Position numbers and translations under genes: made by a program
Shown here: positions 16,900 to 25,287 of the stretch, one piece after another
Position numbering within the stretch: the first letter of the stretch is position 1
How the letters are laid out: every line of letters begins with the position of its first letter
The notes under the pieces: model-generated
Seen by the model: only the letters and a program-made list of their open reading frames with translations
Told to the model about the DNA's origin: nothing
Database searches by the model: none
NCBI GenBank assembly: GCA_028280945.1
Contig: JANQKV010000008.1
Location: forward strand, 1 to 64,000
Direction: 5' to 3'
Origin: Opitutaceae bacterium
GTDB taxonomy: Bacteria; Verrucomicrobiota; Verrucomicrobiia; Opitutales; Opitutaceae
Length of the DNA: 64,000 nt

Positions 16900-18420
16900 A
16901 TGTCTACCGAACTGCTTCAACAAGCCGCCGCCAGCAACCAGTGGGTCGCCATTGGTCCTGAACTGATGGTGGGCTGTCTCGCCCTTTTCCTGCTGCTTCT
17001 CGAAATTGTCCTGCCGAAGTCGCGTTATGAGATGATCCCATCGATCGCGATTGCCGGACTGCTCGGGATCATCGCGGGGTTCATCATGAACTACCACACG
17101 TCGTTCATTGGTGAAACGACGTTCAACGGCCTGCTCAAGCATACCGGCACGGGACAGTTTTTGCGGCTGTTCTTCCTGCTCGCCGCCACGGGCGTGAGTG
17201 TGCTCGGCGTCGTGGCGCTGAAACGCCAGGCCATGCCTAAGGTCGAGTTCTTTGCGATCACCCTGGTGGTGACGGCCGCCATGATGTTGCTGGCCCAGTC
17301 GAACAACTTCGTGATGCTCTTTGTCGCGCTCGAAACGATCACGGTCGGATTCTACATCCTCGTCAGCTACACGCGCACCAACCCGCTGTCGCTGGAGGCG
17401 GGGTTGAAGTATCTGATCATGGGAGCACTGAGTTCGGGCATCTTGCTCTTTGGCATCGCCTTGCTCTACGGCGCAGGCGGCAGTCCGGGGCTGACCGCCA
17501 GCAGTGCGGACTCGATGAATTTCGACAACCTGCGGGTTTTCCTCTATGCCAATCCCGACAACATCGTCGCGGCTGTTGGCATCGTCCTGGTGTTGGCGGG
17601 GGTTGCGTTCAAAATCGGATCGGTGCCGTTCCAGATTTGGATTCCGGATGTCTACCAAGGGGCGCCGACTCCGGTCAGCGCGTTTCTGGCCATCGCCTCC
17701 AAGGCGGCGGGTTTTGCGGTCATGCTGACATTGGTCACCGTGTTTGACGGGCATCAGAAACTGGTGATCGGCGTGCTCTCCGTCATGGCGATTGCGACCA
17801 TCCTCTTTGGCAACCTTGCCGCACTCACGCAGCACAACGTCAAGCGCCTGATCGGCCTTTCCGGGGTCTCGCACGCGGGTTACCTGCTGATCGGCGTCAT
17901 CGCGGCGATCCACGTGCCGTTTGCGGTTGGTGCGATCTGCTTCTACCTGTTCGCCTACCTGCTGGGCTCCTTGGCCGTGTTCGGGGTGATGACCCACGTC
18001 TCCGGTGACGATGATGCCGAACAGGATCTCGATCACTACGTCGATCTGGCCAAGACCCATCCCTTTTTGGGGGCGGTATTGGGAGTGGGGCTTGGTTCGC
18101 TTGCCGGCATCCCGCCCCTGGCTGGGTTCATGGGCAAACTCCTTGTTTTCTTGGCGGCGTTTGAGGCCGGTCTCTACGGCCTGCTGGCCGTCGCGATCAT
18201 CGGGGTGGTGCTTTCGATTTACTACTACTTCGGCTGGATCAAAGCGGCCTTCTTTCCGCAATGGCGTCCTCCGGTCTTCGAAGGCGATGATCCGATTCCC
18301 GATCCTCCCCGCCAACCCGTTGGCATGGCCGCCGGCATTGTGCTCGCGACTTGCGCGTTGGCTTCCGTGTTTCTGGGTTTCTACCAAGGGCCGTTGGGGG
18401 CATGGCTCGGACTGAGCTGA
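16900..18420 (+). CDS. nuoN: NADH-quinone oxidoreductase subunit N
   Basis: NuoN (ND2) is the third antiporter-like subunit. The 506-residue protein contains FVALETITVGFYILVSY, the Lys-bearing GVAFKIGSVPFQIWIPDVYQ followed by GAPTPVSAFLA, and KRLIGLSGVSHAGYLLIG. It is the last gene of the operon; a strong intrinsic terminator lies 25 bp after its stop. A long hydrophilic frame on the opposite strand is only a shadow of this gene. Confidence 0.97.
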   Translation: MSTELLQQAAASNQWVAIGPELMVGCLALFLLLLEIVLPKSRYEMIPSIAIAGLLGIIAGFIMNYHTSFIGETTFNGLLKHTGTGQFLRLFFLLAATGVSVLGVVALKRQAMPKVEFFAITLVVTAAMMLLAQSNNFVMLFVALETITVGFYILVSYTRTNPLSLEAGLKYLIMGALSSGILLFGIALLYGAGGSPGLTASSADSMNFDNLRVFLYANPDNIVAAVGIVLVLAGVAFKIGSVPFQIWIPDVYQGAPTPVSAFLAIASKAAGFAVMLTLVTVFDGHQKLVIGVLSVMAIATILFGNLAALTQHNVKRLIGLSGVSHAGYLLIGVIAAIHVPFAVGAICFYLFAYLLGSLAVFGVMTHVSGDDDAEQDLDHYVDLAKTHPFLGAVLGVGLGSLAGIPPLAGFMGKLLVFLAAFEAGLYGLLAVAIIGVVLSIYYYFGWIKAAFFPQWRPPVFEGDDPIPDPPRQPVGMAAGIVLATCALASVFLGFYQGPLGAWLGLS

Positions 18421-18444
18421 TCCTTCCGTCCGGCTTAACGTTTT

Positions 18445-18475
18445 AAAACCCCGCCCTGAACTGGCGGGGTTTTTT
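18445..18475 (+). terminator. Rho-independent terminator of the nuo operon
   Basis: An 11-bp perfect stem (AAAACCCCGCC with GGCGGGGTTTT) and a 7-nt loop are followed directly by a T-run. It lies between nuoN and the xylanase gene and ends the complex I transcript. Confidence 0.92.
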
Positions 18476-18514
18476 GTGGTCTGATCAGGGTCCCCTCGCA
18501 GCCCCACCTTCTAC

Positions 18515-21154
18515 ATGTCTGTCGTGACCGCATCATTCTCTCGCCTGCGCCTGGCGATCGGTATTTCCTTTCTCGCCCTGACCACGAGCGCCCAAGTCCC
18601 CGACGGGGGCTCGGAGATGATCGCGCAGGCCGGTCCCGCCGAAGCGGGTTATTATTCCGGAGATGGCCCTGTGACGTCGCGCGAAATCGTGGATGTGACC
18701 GGCCAGTCCTTCACGCAGGCGACGCGGATCGCCACTCTCAATCCAACAGGGTTTTCCTATTCCAGTGCGGTGACCTTCGATTCGGATCGTGCCGTCTCCA
18801 ATGGCGATGTTGTGTTGCTGCGTTTCTTCGCCCGCATGATCGAGACGACCGATGAGTCGGGCACCGCCACGATGGAGGTTTACGTGGAGGGACCGCCGCC
18901 CGACTATACCAAGTCCGTGAACTATCGCGTGAACGTAGCCGGGGCGTGGCAGGAGTTCTTTGTGCCCTTCACGGTGTCGGGAAGCTACCCCGCGGGGCAG
19001 TTGGGATTTAAGTTCGGGTTTGGTGCCACCGGCCGTCCTCAGGTGATGGAGGTCGGTGGAGTGGAGGCGTGGTGGTATGGCACCAGCAAGACCTTGGCCG
19101 AAATGCCGCGTACGAGTTTTGAATATGCCGGGCGAGCGGCGGACGCAGCGTGGCGGGCCGAAGCGGCGGCCCGAATCAATCAACATCGCAAAGGCGATTA
19201 CCAAGTCCGGTTGTTGGACGCAGAGGGCACCCCGCTTGAGGGCAAGACGGTGCGGGTGCGCCAGCTCAAGCACGCGTTCGAATTTGGCAGCGCGATGGTG
19301 GCATCGCGGATCATGGGCACCTCATCCGATGCTGCGACTTATCGCTCGAAGATCCTGGAGCTGTTCAACGCGGGCACCTTGGAAAACGATACCAAGTGGC
19401 CGCCTTGGATCGGGGAGTGGGGCAGCAGCTTTAATCAAACGCAGACGCTCGCGGCACTCGACTGGGCCCGGCAACGTGACCTGGCCATGCGGGGGCACGT
19501 GCTGGTTTGGCCGTCGGAACGCAATATGCCGGAGGCCGTGAAACCCGCCTTGCAGGCCAATGATCCTTCCGTGCCTCAAACGATACTCGACCATATCGAG
19601 GACGTGCTGACCAAGACGTCGGGCAAGTTTGTCGATTGGGACGTCATGAACGAGCCCTTCGACAACTTCGACGTCATGCAGAAATATGGCAACGAACGCA
19701 TGCGCGATTGGTTCAATCATGCCCGCACGCACGCCCCGGGAGTGGGCCTTTACGTCAACGACTACGGCATTCTGACCGGAGGTGGACTCAATACCGAGAA
19801 GCAGAACGCGTATCTCGATACCATCAACTACATCCGCGCCGAAGCCCCACTCACCGGCGTGGGTTTCCAAGGCCATTTTTCGGGCACGCCCACCGGTATT
19901 CCCAAGGTTTGGGAGGTGCTGCAGACCTTTGCGGCCGCGTTGCCCGACGTGGATTTCCGTATCACTGAATTCGATATCAGTGGGGAAGACCCTGATTTGC
20001 AGGCCGATTACCTGCGCGACTTCTATACGATCGCTTTCAGCCACCCGCAGGTTGTTGGCATTCAACTCTGGGGTTTTTGGGAAAACGCTCACTGGCGGCC
20101 GGAGTCGGCGCTTTATCGATCCGATTGGACCGAGACTGCCCTCGGCTCGGCCTATCGCGAATTGGTGCTGGGTGAGTGGTGGACCAGCGAGGTGGTGACC
20201 ACCGACGCCAACGGTTATGTCTCGGGCCGGGGATTCGCCGGTGACTACGTGGTCGAGGAACTTTCGGGACGAGCCCTGGGGCAGTTTGCATTGTCCTCGG
20301 CGGAATCATGGAATGGTTCGTTTGCAGTCACCTCAAGCAACGGAGGGTTGCTCAGCAACCTTTCCACCCGCGGGGCGGTGGGCACGGGGGCCGACATCAT
20401 GGTGGCTGGATTTGTGGTCGAGGGCAGCGTTGCCAAGGATCTCGTGATTCGGGCGGTGGGGCCGCGACTGGCCGACTTTGGCGTGCCGGGTGAATTGTCG
20501 GATCCACAAATCACGGTTTACCGCGCTTCCGAATCAGACCCGATGCGCGAAGTTGATGGCTGGGATCCGTCGCTCAGCGCTGTTTTCGAGACGTTGGGGG
20601 CGTTTGGGTTGGAAAGTGACACTGCCTCGGCGGCCATCCGCATGCAAATGGAGCCCGGTGCCTACACCGTGCACGTGTCAGGAGTGAACGAAGCCACGGG
20701 GGTGGCGTTGGTGGAAGTCTACGACGCGGCCTCCGGCGACCCGGCGCAGATGGTCAATCTTTCCACCCGGGGAGCGGTGGGCACGGGAGCGGATATCATG
20801 GTCGCGGGTTTTGTGATCACCGGGGACTCTGCTCAACGCGTCTTGGTGCGGGGAGTCGGGCCTGCCCTTACAGCTTTTCAGGTTCCAGGAGCGTTGGCCA
20901 ACCCCGTGTTGCGGCTCTATCGCAGCACGGTGGATGGTCCCGAATTCATCACGTCCAATGCAGATTGGAGTGCCGCCGCCAATGCTTCGGAAATTGAAGC
21001 CACGACGTCCGCCGTCGGCGGCTTTGCCCTCGAATCAGGTATGGGGGATGCCGCCTTGCTGGTTGACCTGGTCCCCGGAGCTTACACCGCTGAGCTGGTG
21101 GGAGTCGACGACGGGACTGGCGTCGGGCTGGTTGAGGTTTATCGCGTCCCCTAG
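18515..21154 (+). CDS. Secreted GH10 endo-1,4-beta-xylanase with tandem C-terminal domains
   Basis: The 879-residue protein starts with a Sec signal peptide (about residues 1-27, cut near TSAQ). A carbohydrate-binding-like beta domain (about 40-190) is followed by a glycoside hydrolase family 10 catalytic domain (about 220-545). The acid/base is Glu380 in DWDVMNEPFDN and the nucleophile is Glu485 in FRITEFDIS; the GHVLVWPSE motif is also typical. The C-terminus has two copies of a roughly 130-residue domain, each opening with NLSTRGAVGTGADIMVAGFV (residues 615 and 748), a repeat often seen in secreted Verrucomicrobiota proteins. It should hydrolyse xylan outside the cell. No carbohydrate gene cluster surrounds it. 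Confidence 0.93.
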   Translation: MSVVTASFSRLRLAIGISFLALTTSAQVPDGGSEMIAQAGPAEAGYYSGDGPVTSREIVDVTGQSFTQATRIATLNPTGFSYSSAVTFDSDRAVSNGDVVLLRFFARMIETTDESGTATMEVYVEGPPPDYTKSVNYRVNVAGAWQEFFVPFTVSGSYPAGQLGFKFGFGATGRPQVMEVGGVEAWWYGTSKTLAEMPRTSFEYAGRAADAAWRAEAAARINQHRKGDYQVRLLDAEGTPLEGKTVRVRQLKHAFEFGSAMVASRIMGTSSDAATYRSKILELFNAGTLENDTKWPPWIGEWGSSFNQTQTLAALDWARQRDLAMRGHVLVWPSERNMPEAVKPALQANDPSVPQTILDHIEDVLTKTSGKFVDWDVMNEPFDNFDVMQKYGNERMRDWFNHARTHAPGVGLYVNDYGILTGGGLNTEKQNAYLDTINYIRAEAPLTGVGFQGHFSGTPTGIPKVWEVLQTFAAALPDVDFRITEFDISGEDPDLQADYLRDFYTIAFSHPQVVGIQLWGFWENAHWRPESALYRSDWTETALGSAYRELVLGEWWTSEVVTTDANGYVSGRGFAGDYVVEELSGRALGQFALSSAESWNGSFAVTSSNGGLLSNLSTRGAVGTGADIMVAGFVVEGSVAKDLVIRAVGPRLADFGVPGELSDPQITVYRASESDPMREVDGWDPSLSAVFETLGAFGLESDTASAAIRMQMEPGAYTVHVSGVNEATGVALVEVYDAASGDPAQMVNLSTRGAVGTGADIMVAGFVITGDSAQRVLVRGVGPALTAFQVPGALANPVLRLYRSTVDGPEFITSNADWSAAANASEIEATTSAVGGFALESGMGDAALLVDLVPGAYTAELVGVDDGTGVGLVEVYRVP

Positions 21155-21232
21155 GCCGGCCGAGCCGGCTTTCCGCCGAACGGGTGGTTTTGCCTTTGCG
21201 CTGTCCCGGCATTTTTGCGCCGATGGCGGACG

Positions 21233-22579
21233 ATGCGTATTACCGGCCTTGCCATCGTCCCGCCTCCGACGGCGGCTGATCTTCCCCAAGTTACCCCCGA
21301 GTTGCTGGCGTCCGTCCTGGCTCGCTATTCCCGCAGCAACGACGGAATTCACGCGATCCTGGAGAAGGTGGACATCGCCAACCCCGATGCGTCGATCGAC
21401 CGCATCCTCAAGTTTGTCGACTACGGCCATGCCTCCATCGGAGGCCTCACCGGTGGCTTGGCGATCGCTTTGGACGACATCTCGATGTGGCTGGCGTTGA
21501 AGGTTTTTGAAATTGCCCAAATGGCGGACGGGCAGGAGTCGAGCACGCGTTACATCACGATGGATGCCGACAATCTTCCCGACCCGACTGAGATCGGATT
21601 GCCCGCGGACATGACTGATCGATGGCGCGACCTGATGGCCCGTTCGTTTGCCGCCTACCATGCGGAGTATCAGCGGTTGGACACCTTGGGGCAGGCCGAA
21701 CCCGGTCGGATTCGTCTCCCCGATGGGGCGAAGCCGGCCGTCATCAAACGCCTGCGCAAAAACTTCGCGCTCGATCGCGCCCGCTACTTCATCCCGATGG
21801 CGACGCGGACCAACCTCGCGCTGGTCCAGACTTCGCGGATGTGGGCCTCGACCGTCAAACACCTCGACTCGTTGCCCCAACCCGAAGCCAAGGCCGCGGC
21901 CAAGTTGATTCGCGATGAATTGATCAAGCAATCGCCCCGCCTCATGCGCCACAGCTTTGCCGAAGCCTCCTATGAAGCTCAGGCAAAACAGGAACTGGAG
22001 CTCAGTTTGAAGCTGGGCTTGGAACGTCTGAGCACGTCGCACTTGGCCGACCAGGTTTGGGTCAAGGTTGACCGCGAAACCCCTCCGTGGCTGGCGGAAA
22101 CGCAATCCATCGAGGATGCCCTCAAATACCGGCAAAACCGCTACGGATACCAGGGCACGGCCACTCGCCGCATGCGGGTGACCTTTGCCTGGAACAACAT
22201 GGCCCTGGCGGAGCTGCGCGACCTGAATCGCCACCGCACCGGCCATCGTTGGAACCCGTGCATCCAGGCCGGGTTTTACCTGCCGCCGGAGATCGACCGT
22301 GAGCCGCACAAGGCGCTGTTGGAAGACCAGGCGGCGTTTACCCGCGAATTGATGGAGCGGGGGAGTGAGGCCTACATTTATTCTTTGTTGTTGGGCGCCC
22401 AGACTCCCTTCGAGCATAGCACCCAGGCCGACAAGTTCATTTATGAGGTCGAGCTTCGCACGGGAATGGGAGCGCACTTTCGTTATGCCGAACACGCCAG
22501 CGCGGTCCTGCGCGAATTCGTGCGACAGGTGCCGGAAGCGAAGGACTGGGTGGTTGAAGGCACCGCTGAGCCTGAGTAA
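21233..22579 (+). CDS. thyX: ThyX-like FAD-dependent thymidylate synthase, double domain
   Basis: ThyX makes dTMP from dUMP using FAD and methylene-tetrahydrofolate. Classical ThyX is about 220-250 residues; this protein is 448, built from two diverged ThyX-like halves. The first half keeps the active-site-like His66, QESSTRYI (101-108) and the helix with DRARYFIPMATRTNLALV, but has MADG where the RHR motif is expected. The second half has LRDLNRHRTGHRW (about 328-340) and the C-terminal helices, but no S-x-R-Y. The halves may form one complete site between them. The ATG at 21233 is chosen over a TTG 18 bp upstream. No thyA is visible in the window. Confidence 0.8.
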   Translation: MRITGLAIVPPPTAADLPQVTPELLASVLARYSRSNDGIHAILEKVDIANPDASIDRILKFVDYGHASIGGLTGGLAIALDDISMWLALKVFEIAQMADGQESSTRYITMDADNLPDPTEIGLPADMTDRWRDLMARSFAAYHAEYQRLDTLGQAEPGRIRLPDGAKPAVIKRLRKNFALDRARYFIPMATRTNLALVQTSRMWASTVKHLDSLPQPEAKAAAKLIRDELIKQSPRLMRHSFAEASYEAQAKQELELSLKLGLERLSTSHLADQVWVKVDRETPPWLAETQSIEDALKYRQNRYGYQGTATRRMRVTFAWNNMALAELRDLNRHRTGHRWNPCIQAGFYLPPEIDREPHKALLEDQAAFTRELMERGSEAYIYSLLLGAQTPFEHSTQADKFIYEVELRTGMGAHFRYAEHASAVLREFVRQVPEAKDWVVEGTAEPE

Positions 22580-22649
22580 TTTCGCGTAGGGGCTCGCGGT
22601 GATATTAGGCTTGCCGCAAACTGCTCGCAAACAACCCTTAGGCACTCGC

Positions 22650-23045
22650 ATGCGGTGCTCGATTCCCACAAGGTCTGCGCTCGTTTCGTTGGTTTTGGCC
22701 ACCGTTGCCACAGTCAGCGCTACTCCGCTTGGCCCGAGAGTGGAATCATCGAGCCGTCCCGCCGAATCCCCGGCGATTCTCCTGCGCGAGACCAATCGGT
22801 TGACCCCAAAATCACGCCTCTATGCGGTTCCTCAGCGCGCCGCGGCATTCGGAGTGCGGACGGAAAACTGCACCGATCCCGTCCGCAGCCGTCGTCCCGT
22901 CGCTCGATTGCCGCGCCCATCGGCTGCCGATGGCGCCTCCATGCTTTCTCTCCATCGCTTCAACCCTGCCACTGCCCGAGTCTTTTCACCGGCGAAACGA
23001 GGTCTGTCCAAACCTCGACTCAGCCGCGGGCTGCTTTCGCGCTAA
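22650..23045 (+). CDS. Possible small secreted protein, unknown
   Basis: An open frame of 131 codons begins MRCSIPTRS and continues with a good Sec signal peptide (LVSLVLATVATVSA, probable cut before TPLG). The remainder is polar, Arg- and Pro-rich, and matches no family I recognise. Its TAA overlaps the ATG of the following endonuclease/exonuclease/phosphatase gene (TAATG), as in coupled genes. Third-position GC is lower than in neighbouring genes, which weakens the case. If it is not a gene, the stretch 22580-23044 is a 465-bp intergenic region with no other feature that I can see. Confidence 0.4.
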   Translation: MRCSIPTRSALVSLVLATVATVSATPLGPRVESSSRPAESPAILLRETNRLTPKSRLYAVPQRAAAFGVRTENCTDPVRSRRPVARLPRPSAADGASMLSLHRFNPATARVFSPAKRGLSKPRLSRGLLSR

Positions 23046-23818
23046 TGAGTCGCTTCCGGGTCCTGCAGTTCAACATGCAGTTTGGGCAGATTTGGGATGC
23101 CCAGGACCCCGATGGCGCCCCCATTGATGTGCAGCAGGCCATCGATGAGATTGGCCGTCACGAAGCGGATGTGATCATGCTGCAGGAGGTCGAACAGGCC
23201 TTGCCGGATGGCCAACAGGTTGAACCGCCACCCCATTTTGGACGACTCAAGGCGGCGCTGACCGACTACCACTCGTTTTTCAGTTATCCGCGGGCGGACT
23301 CCCGTGAATTGCCGTTTGGCATCGGTCTCGCGATTTTTTCCCGCACGCTCCTGGTGGACGTCGTGCGGGAGGACATTCCGTCCCCGCCGGTTGAGTTCGA
23401 CTTCTTTGGTGAAACCAGGACGCCCACGGATCGACTTTTGATTGGCGCCAAGACTGCCATCGGTGGCCACGAACTCGCCCTGCTCAATACCCACCTGCTG
23501 GCGTTCTTCATGCTCAATTCGAGCAGCGAAATGCATGGCGCTCAAAGAGCGCAGGTGGGCGAGCGCCTGCGCGATGCCGAATTACCGACTTTGCTGTGCG
23601 GTGACTTCAACGTGAGCAACACCCAGTCGTTGGTCGACGAATACGGTGAGTTTGGTTTCCACACCGTGCAGCAGGAACAAGTCACCTGGCGCCGGCAGCC
23701 GCTTGTGCTCGACCACATCTTCCACAACGCGGCCCTGCGTTGCGTTGACCACCAGGTCGTCCCGACCCTGGCGTCGGACCATCACGTGTTGCTGGCGGAT
23801 TTCGAGTTTGCCGGTTGA
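23045..23818 (+). CDS. Endonuclease/exonuclease/phosphatase family protein
   Basis: The 257-residue protein has the metal-dependent EEP fold motifs in order: LQFNMQFGQIWDA, the metal-binding Glu in VIMLQEVEQ, LLNTHLLAFFM, LLCGDFNVSN, LVLDHIFHN and the final catalytic ASDHHVLLADFEF. Such enzymes cleave phosphodiesters in DNA, lipids or signalling molecules; the substrate cannot be told from the sequence. The start at 23045 is chosen because conserved sequence begins there, although the frame is open upstream. Its TGA abuts the TCA (minus-strand stop) of the converging methyltransferase with no spacing. Confidence 0.85.
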   Translation: MSRFRVLQFNMQFGQIWDAQDPDGAPIDVQQAIDEIGRHEADVIMLQEVEQALPDGQQVEPPPHFGRLKAALTDYHSFFSYPRADSRELPFGIGLAIFSRTLLVDVVREDIPSPPVEFDFFGETRTPTDRLLIGAKTAIGGHELALLNTHLLAFFMLNSSSEMHGAQRAQVGERLRDAELPTLLCGDFNVSNTQSLVDEYGEFGFHTVQQEQVTWRRQPLVLDHIFHNAALRCVDHQVVPTLASDHHVLLADFEFAG

Positions 23819-24808
23819 TCAGGAGTCCGCCCGGCGGCGCAGCACGACGGCATCATGCGCTCCGGCGATGTAGGCCGGCAGGTGGGCCAACACCTCGAAA
23901 TACCGGCCCCAGTTTTGGCGTATGTATTCAATTGAATGATACGCAACCATGTAGAATTCGGGCAGCCCGGCGGTGGCTTCGCCGGTGCGATAGGCAAATC
24001 CCCTTTGGGCCACTTCCGCCGCCACGGCGGGATCGCGCTGCCAGTAGTGTTCGCCGTGCAATGACGCCACGAGAACGCCTCCGGCGGAGAGCAGGCGATG
24101 CAGCTCGCGCACCCAGGCCATCTGCAGCTCTTCCGGTAAGTGGGTGAAGACGGAGACCGTGTAGATGGCGGAGAAAAAACCGTCCTCCCATCGAGTCGGC
24201 GGTTCACTGGGGTTGGCGTAAAACCGGGCCAGCTCGGCGAGGTTGGTTTCATTCCAGGCGATGGACTCGCCGTCGATGTCGCAGCCCCAGATTTCACCGG
24301 TGTGGTTGACTTCGCCGAAACTGCGCAGCACGCGACCGCAACCACAGCCGAAATCAAGTACCCGTTCGGCTGCGGTCAGCGGGTGCTTCACTTGCGCGAA
24401 GGCATCGGCAATCTGGTCAAAGATCTGCCGACCGGCAGGATAAAAGTTGGCCCCCCAAACGCTCCCGACCTGACGCACCTGGAGATGATCCGGCGGTGGT
24501 TGCACGGGGTCCAGGGGAAGCGTCACTCGATGCTTCCGCTCCCCGCACCTGACCAGCAGCAGCAACGCATCGCCGTCAAGTGCGCCGCTTCCAACCCATC
24601 CACGAAATCCCACGGCATGAGGCGAATCCGGCCGGGCCTCTGCTACGTCCGGTCGGGGCTTCAGTTCCAACCACTCCCCCTCTCCACCTCCGTTTCCCAC
24701 GGCCAAAACCGGCCGGGAAGACGCAATCCAACCGCGCACTTCGAAAGGAGCTTTGAGCGGGGTGGCAGTGGGAAACTCGACGTGGATCTGGAAAGGCAGG
24801 TCGGCCAT
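23819..24808 (-). CDS. Class I SAM-dependent methyltransferase
   Basis: The 329-residue protein (from MADLPFQIH) has an N-terminal beta-rich domain of about 110 residues and a Rossmann methyltransferase domain. Motif I is VLDFGCGCGRVLR, the acidic residue after strand 2 is in WGCDIDGESIAWN, and motif IV/post-I is FSAIYTVSVFTHLPEE, followed by LLSAGGVLVAS. The substrate is unknown; the pattern resembles small-molecule or sugar-linked methyltransferases. The extra N-terminal domain could bind the substrate or another protein. It converges on the EEP gene with adjacent stop codons and diverges from padR. Confidence 0.85.
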   Translation of the reverse strand: MADLPFQIHVEFPTATPLKAPFEVRGWIASSRPVLAVGNGGGEGEWLELKPRPDVAEARPDSPHAVGFRGWVGSGALDGDALLLLVRCGERKHRVTLPLDPVQPPPDHLQVRQVGSVWGANFYPAGRQIFDQIADAFAQVKHPLTAAERVLDFGCGCGRVLRSFGEVNHTGEIWGCDIDGESIAWNETNLAELARFYANPSEPPTRWEDGFFSAIYTVSVFTHLPEELQMAWVRELHRLLSAGGVLVASLHGEHYWQRDPAVAAEVAQRGFAYRTGEATAGLPEFYMVAYHSIEYIRQNWGRYFEVLAHLPAYIAGAHDAVVLRRRADS

Positions 24809-24888
24809 GACGGAGGGGCGCAGTGTGAAACGCCCCCGCATCGTCGCAAACGGAAATTTGCCGGCAAAAGCACTTTTCCCTTGTCAAT

Positions 24889-24925
24889 CTAGGGAAGAGA
24901 TCACAAACCCTAGAGAAACTAGGGA
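24889..24925 (+). promoter_or_regulatory. CTAGGGA repeats, probable PadR operator
   Basis: CTAGGGA at 24889-24895 and 24919-24925 flanks an inverted CCCTAG at 24908-24913, directly before the padR start. Facing CTAG-type words are expected for a dimeric PadR-family repressor. Autoregulation of the padR-permease pair is therefore likely. Confidence 0.55.
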
Positions 24926-24929
24926 AGAC

Positions 24930-25259
24930 ATGAGCAAAATCGAACTTCTTCAAGGCACTCTCGATCTCCTTATCCTGCGCATTTTACAGGCGGGACCGAT
25001 GCACGGCTTCGGCATCGCGCAAAAAATCCACCTTCTGTCGGCGGATGTGCTCAAGGTGGAGGAGGGGTCGCTTTACCCCGCCGTCTATCGCATGGAGCGC
25101 AAAGGCTGGATCGAGGCGGAGTGGGGCGTTTCGGAAAACAACCGCCGCGCCAAATTCTATAAACTCACCCGCAAGGGTCGTAAGCAACTTGCGACCGAAA
25201 CGGCCAACTGGGCCAAGCTCACCGAGGCGATCGGGCAGGTGATTGCCCAAACCGAGTAA
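24930..25259 (+). CDS. PadR-family transcriptional regulator
   Basis: This 109-residue winged-helix regulator begins [20 protein letters not shown], the standard start of the short PadR group paired with ADOP permeases. [31 protein letters not shown] and [12 protein letters not shown] show the helix-turn-helix and wing. It lies 28 bp before the permease. In this family the regulator controls its neighbouring membrane genes by binding its own promoter; the CTAGGGA repeats just upstream are the likely site. Confidence 0.92.
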   Translation: MSKIELLQGTLDLLILRILQAGPMHGFGIAQKIHLLSADVLKVEEGSLYPAVYRMERKGWIEAEWGVSENNRRAKFYKLTRKGRKQLATETANWAKLTEAIGQVIAQTE

Positions 25260-25287
25260 CGCCCCGGCGGTCGAAAGGGAACTGAAC

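Noticed and set aside
16840..18507. A 555-codon open frame antisense to nuoN
   Set aside because: It is rich in Arg, His, Asp and Gln with no domain pattern, and mirrors the codon bias of nuoN. Long antisense frames are normal in GC-rich genes.
21035..22795. A 586-codon open frame antisense to thyX and the xylanase end
   Set aside because: It runs across two well-supported genes and has no family pattern.
23816..23821. TGATCA palindrome at the junction of two converging stop codons
   Set aside because: It follows simply from TGA meeting TCA with zero spacing; no further structure supports a function.
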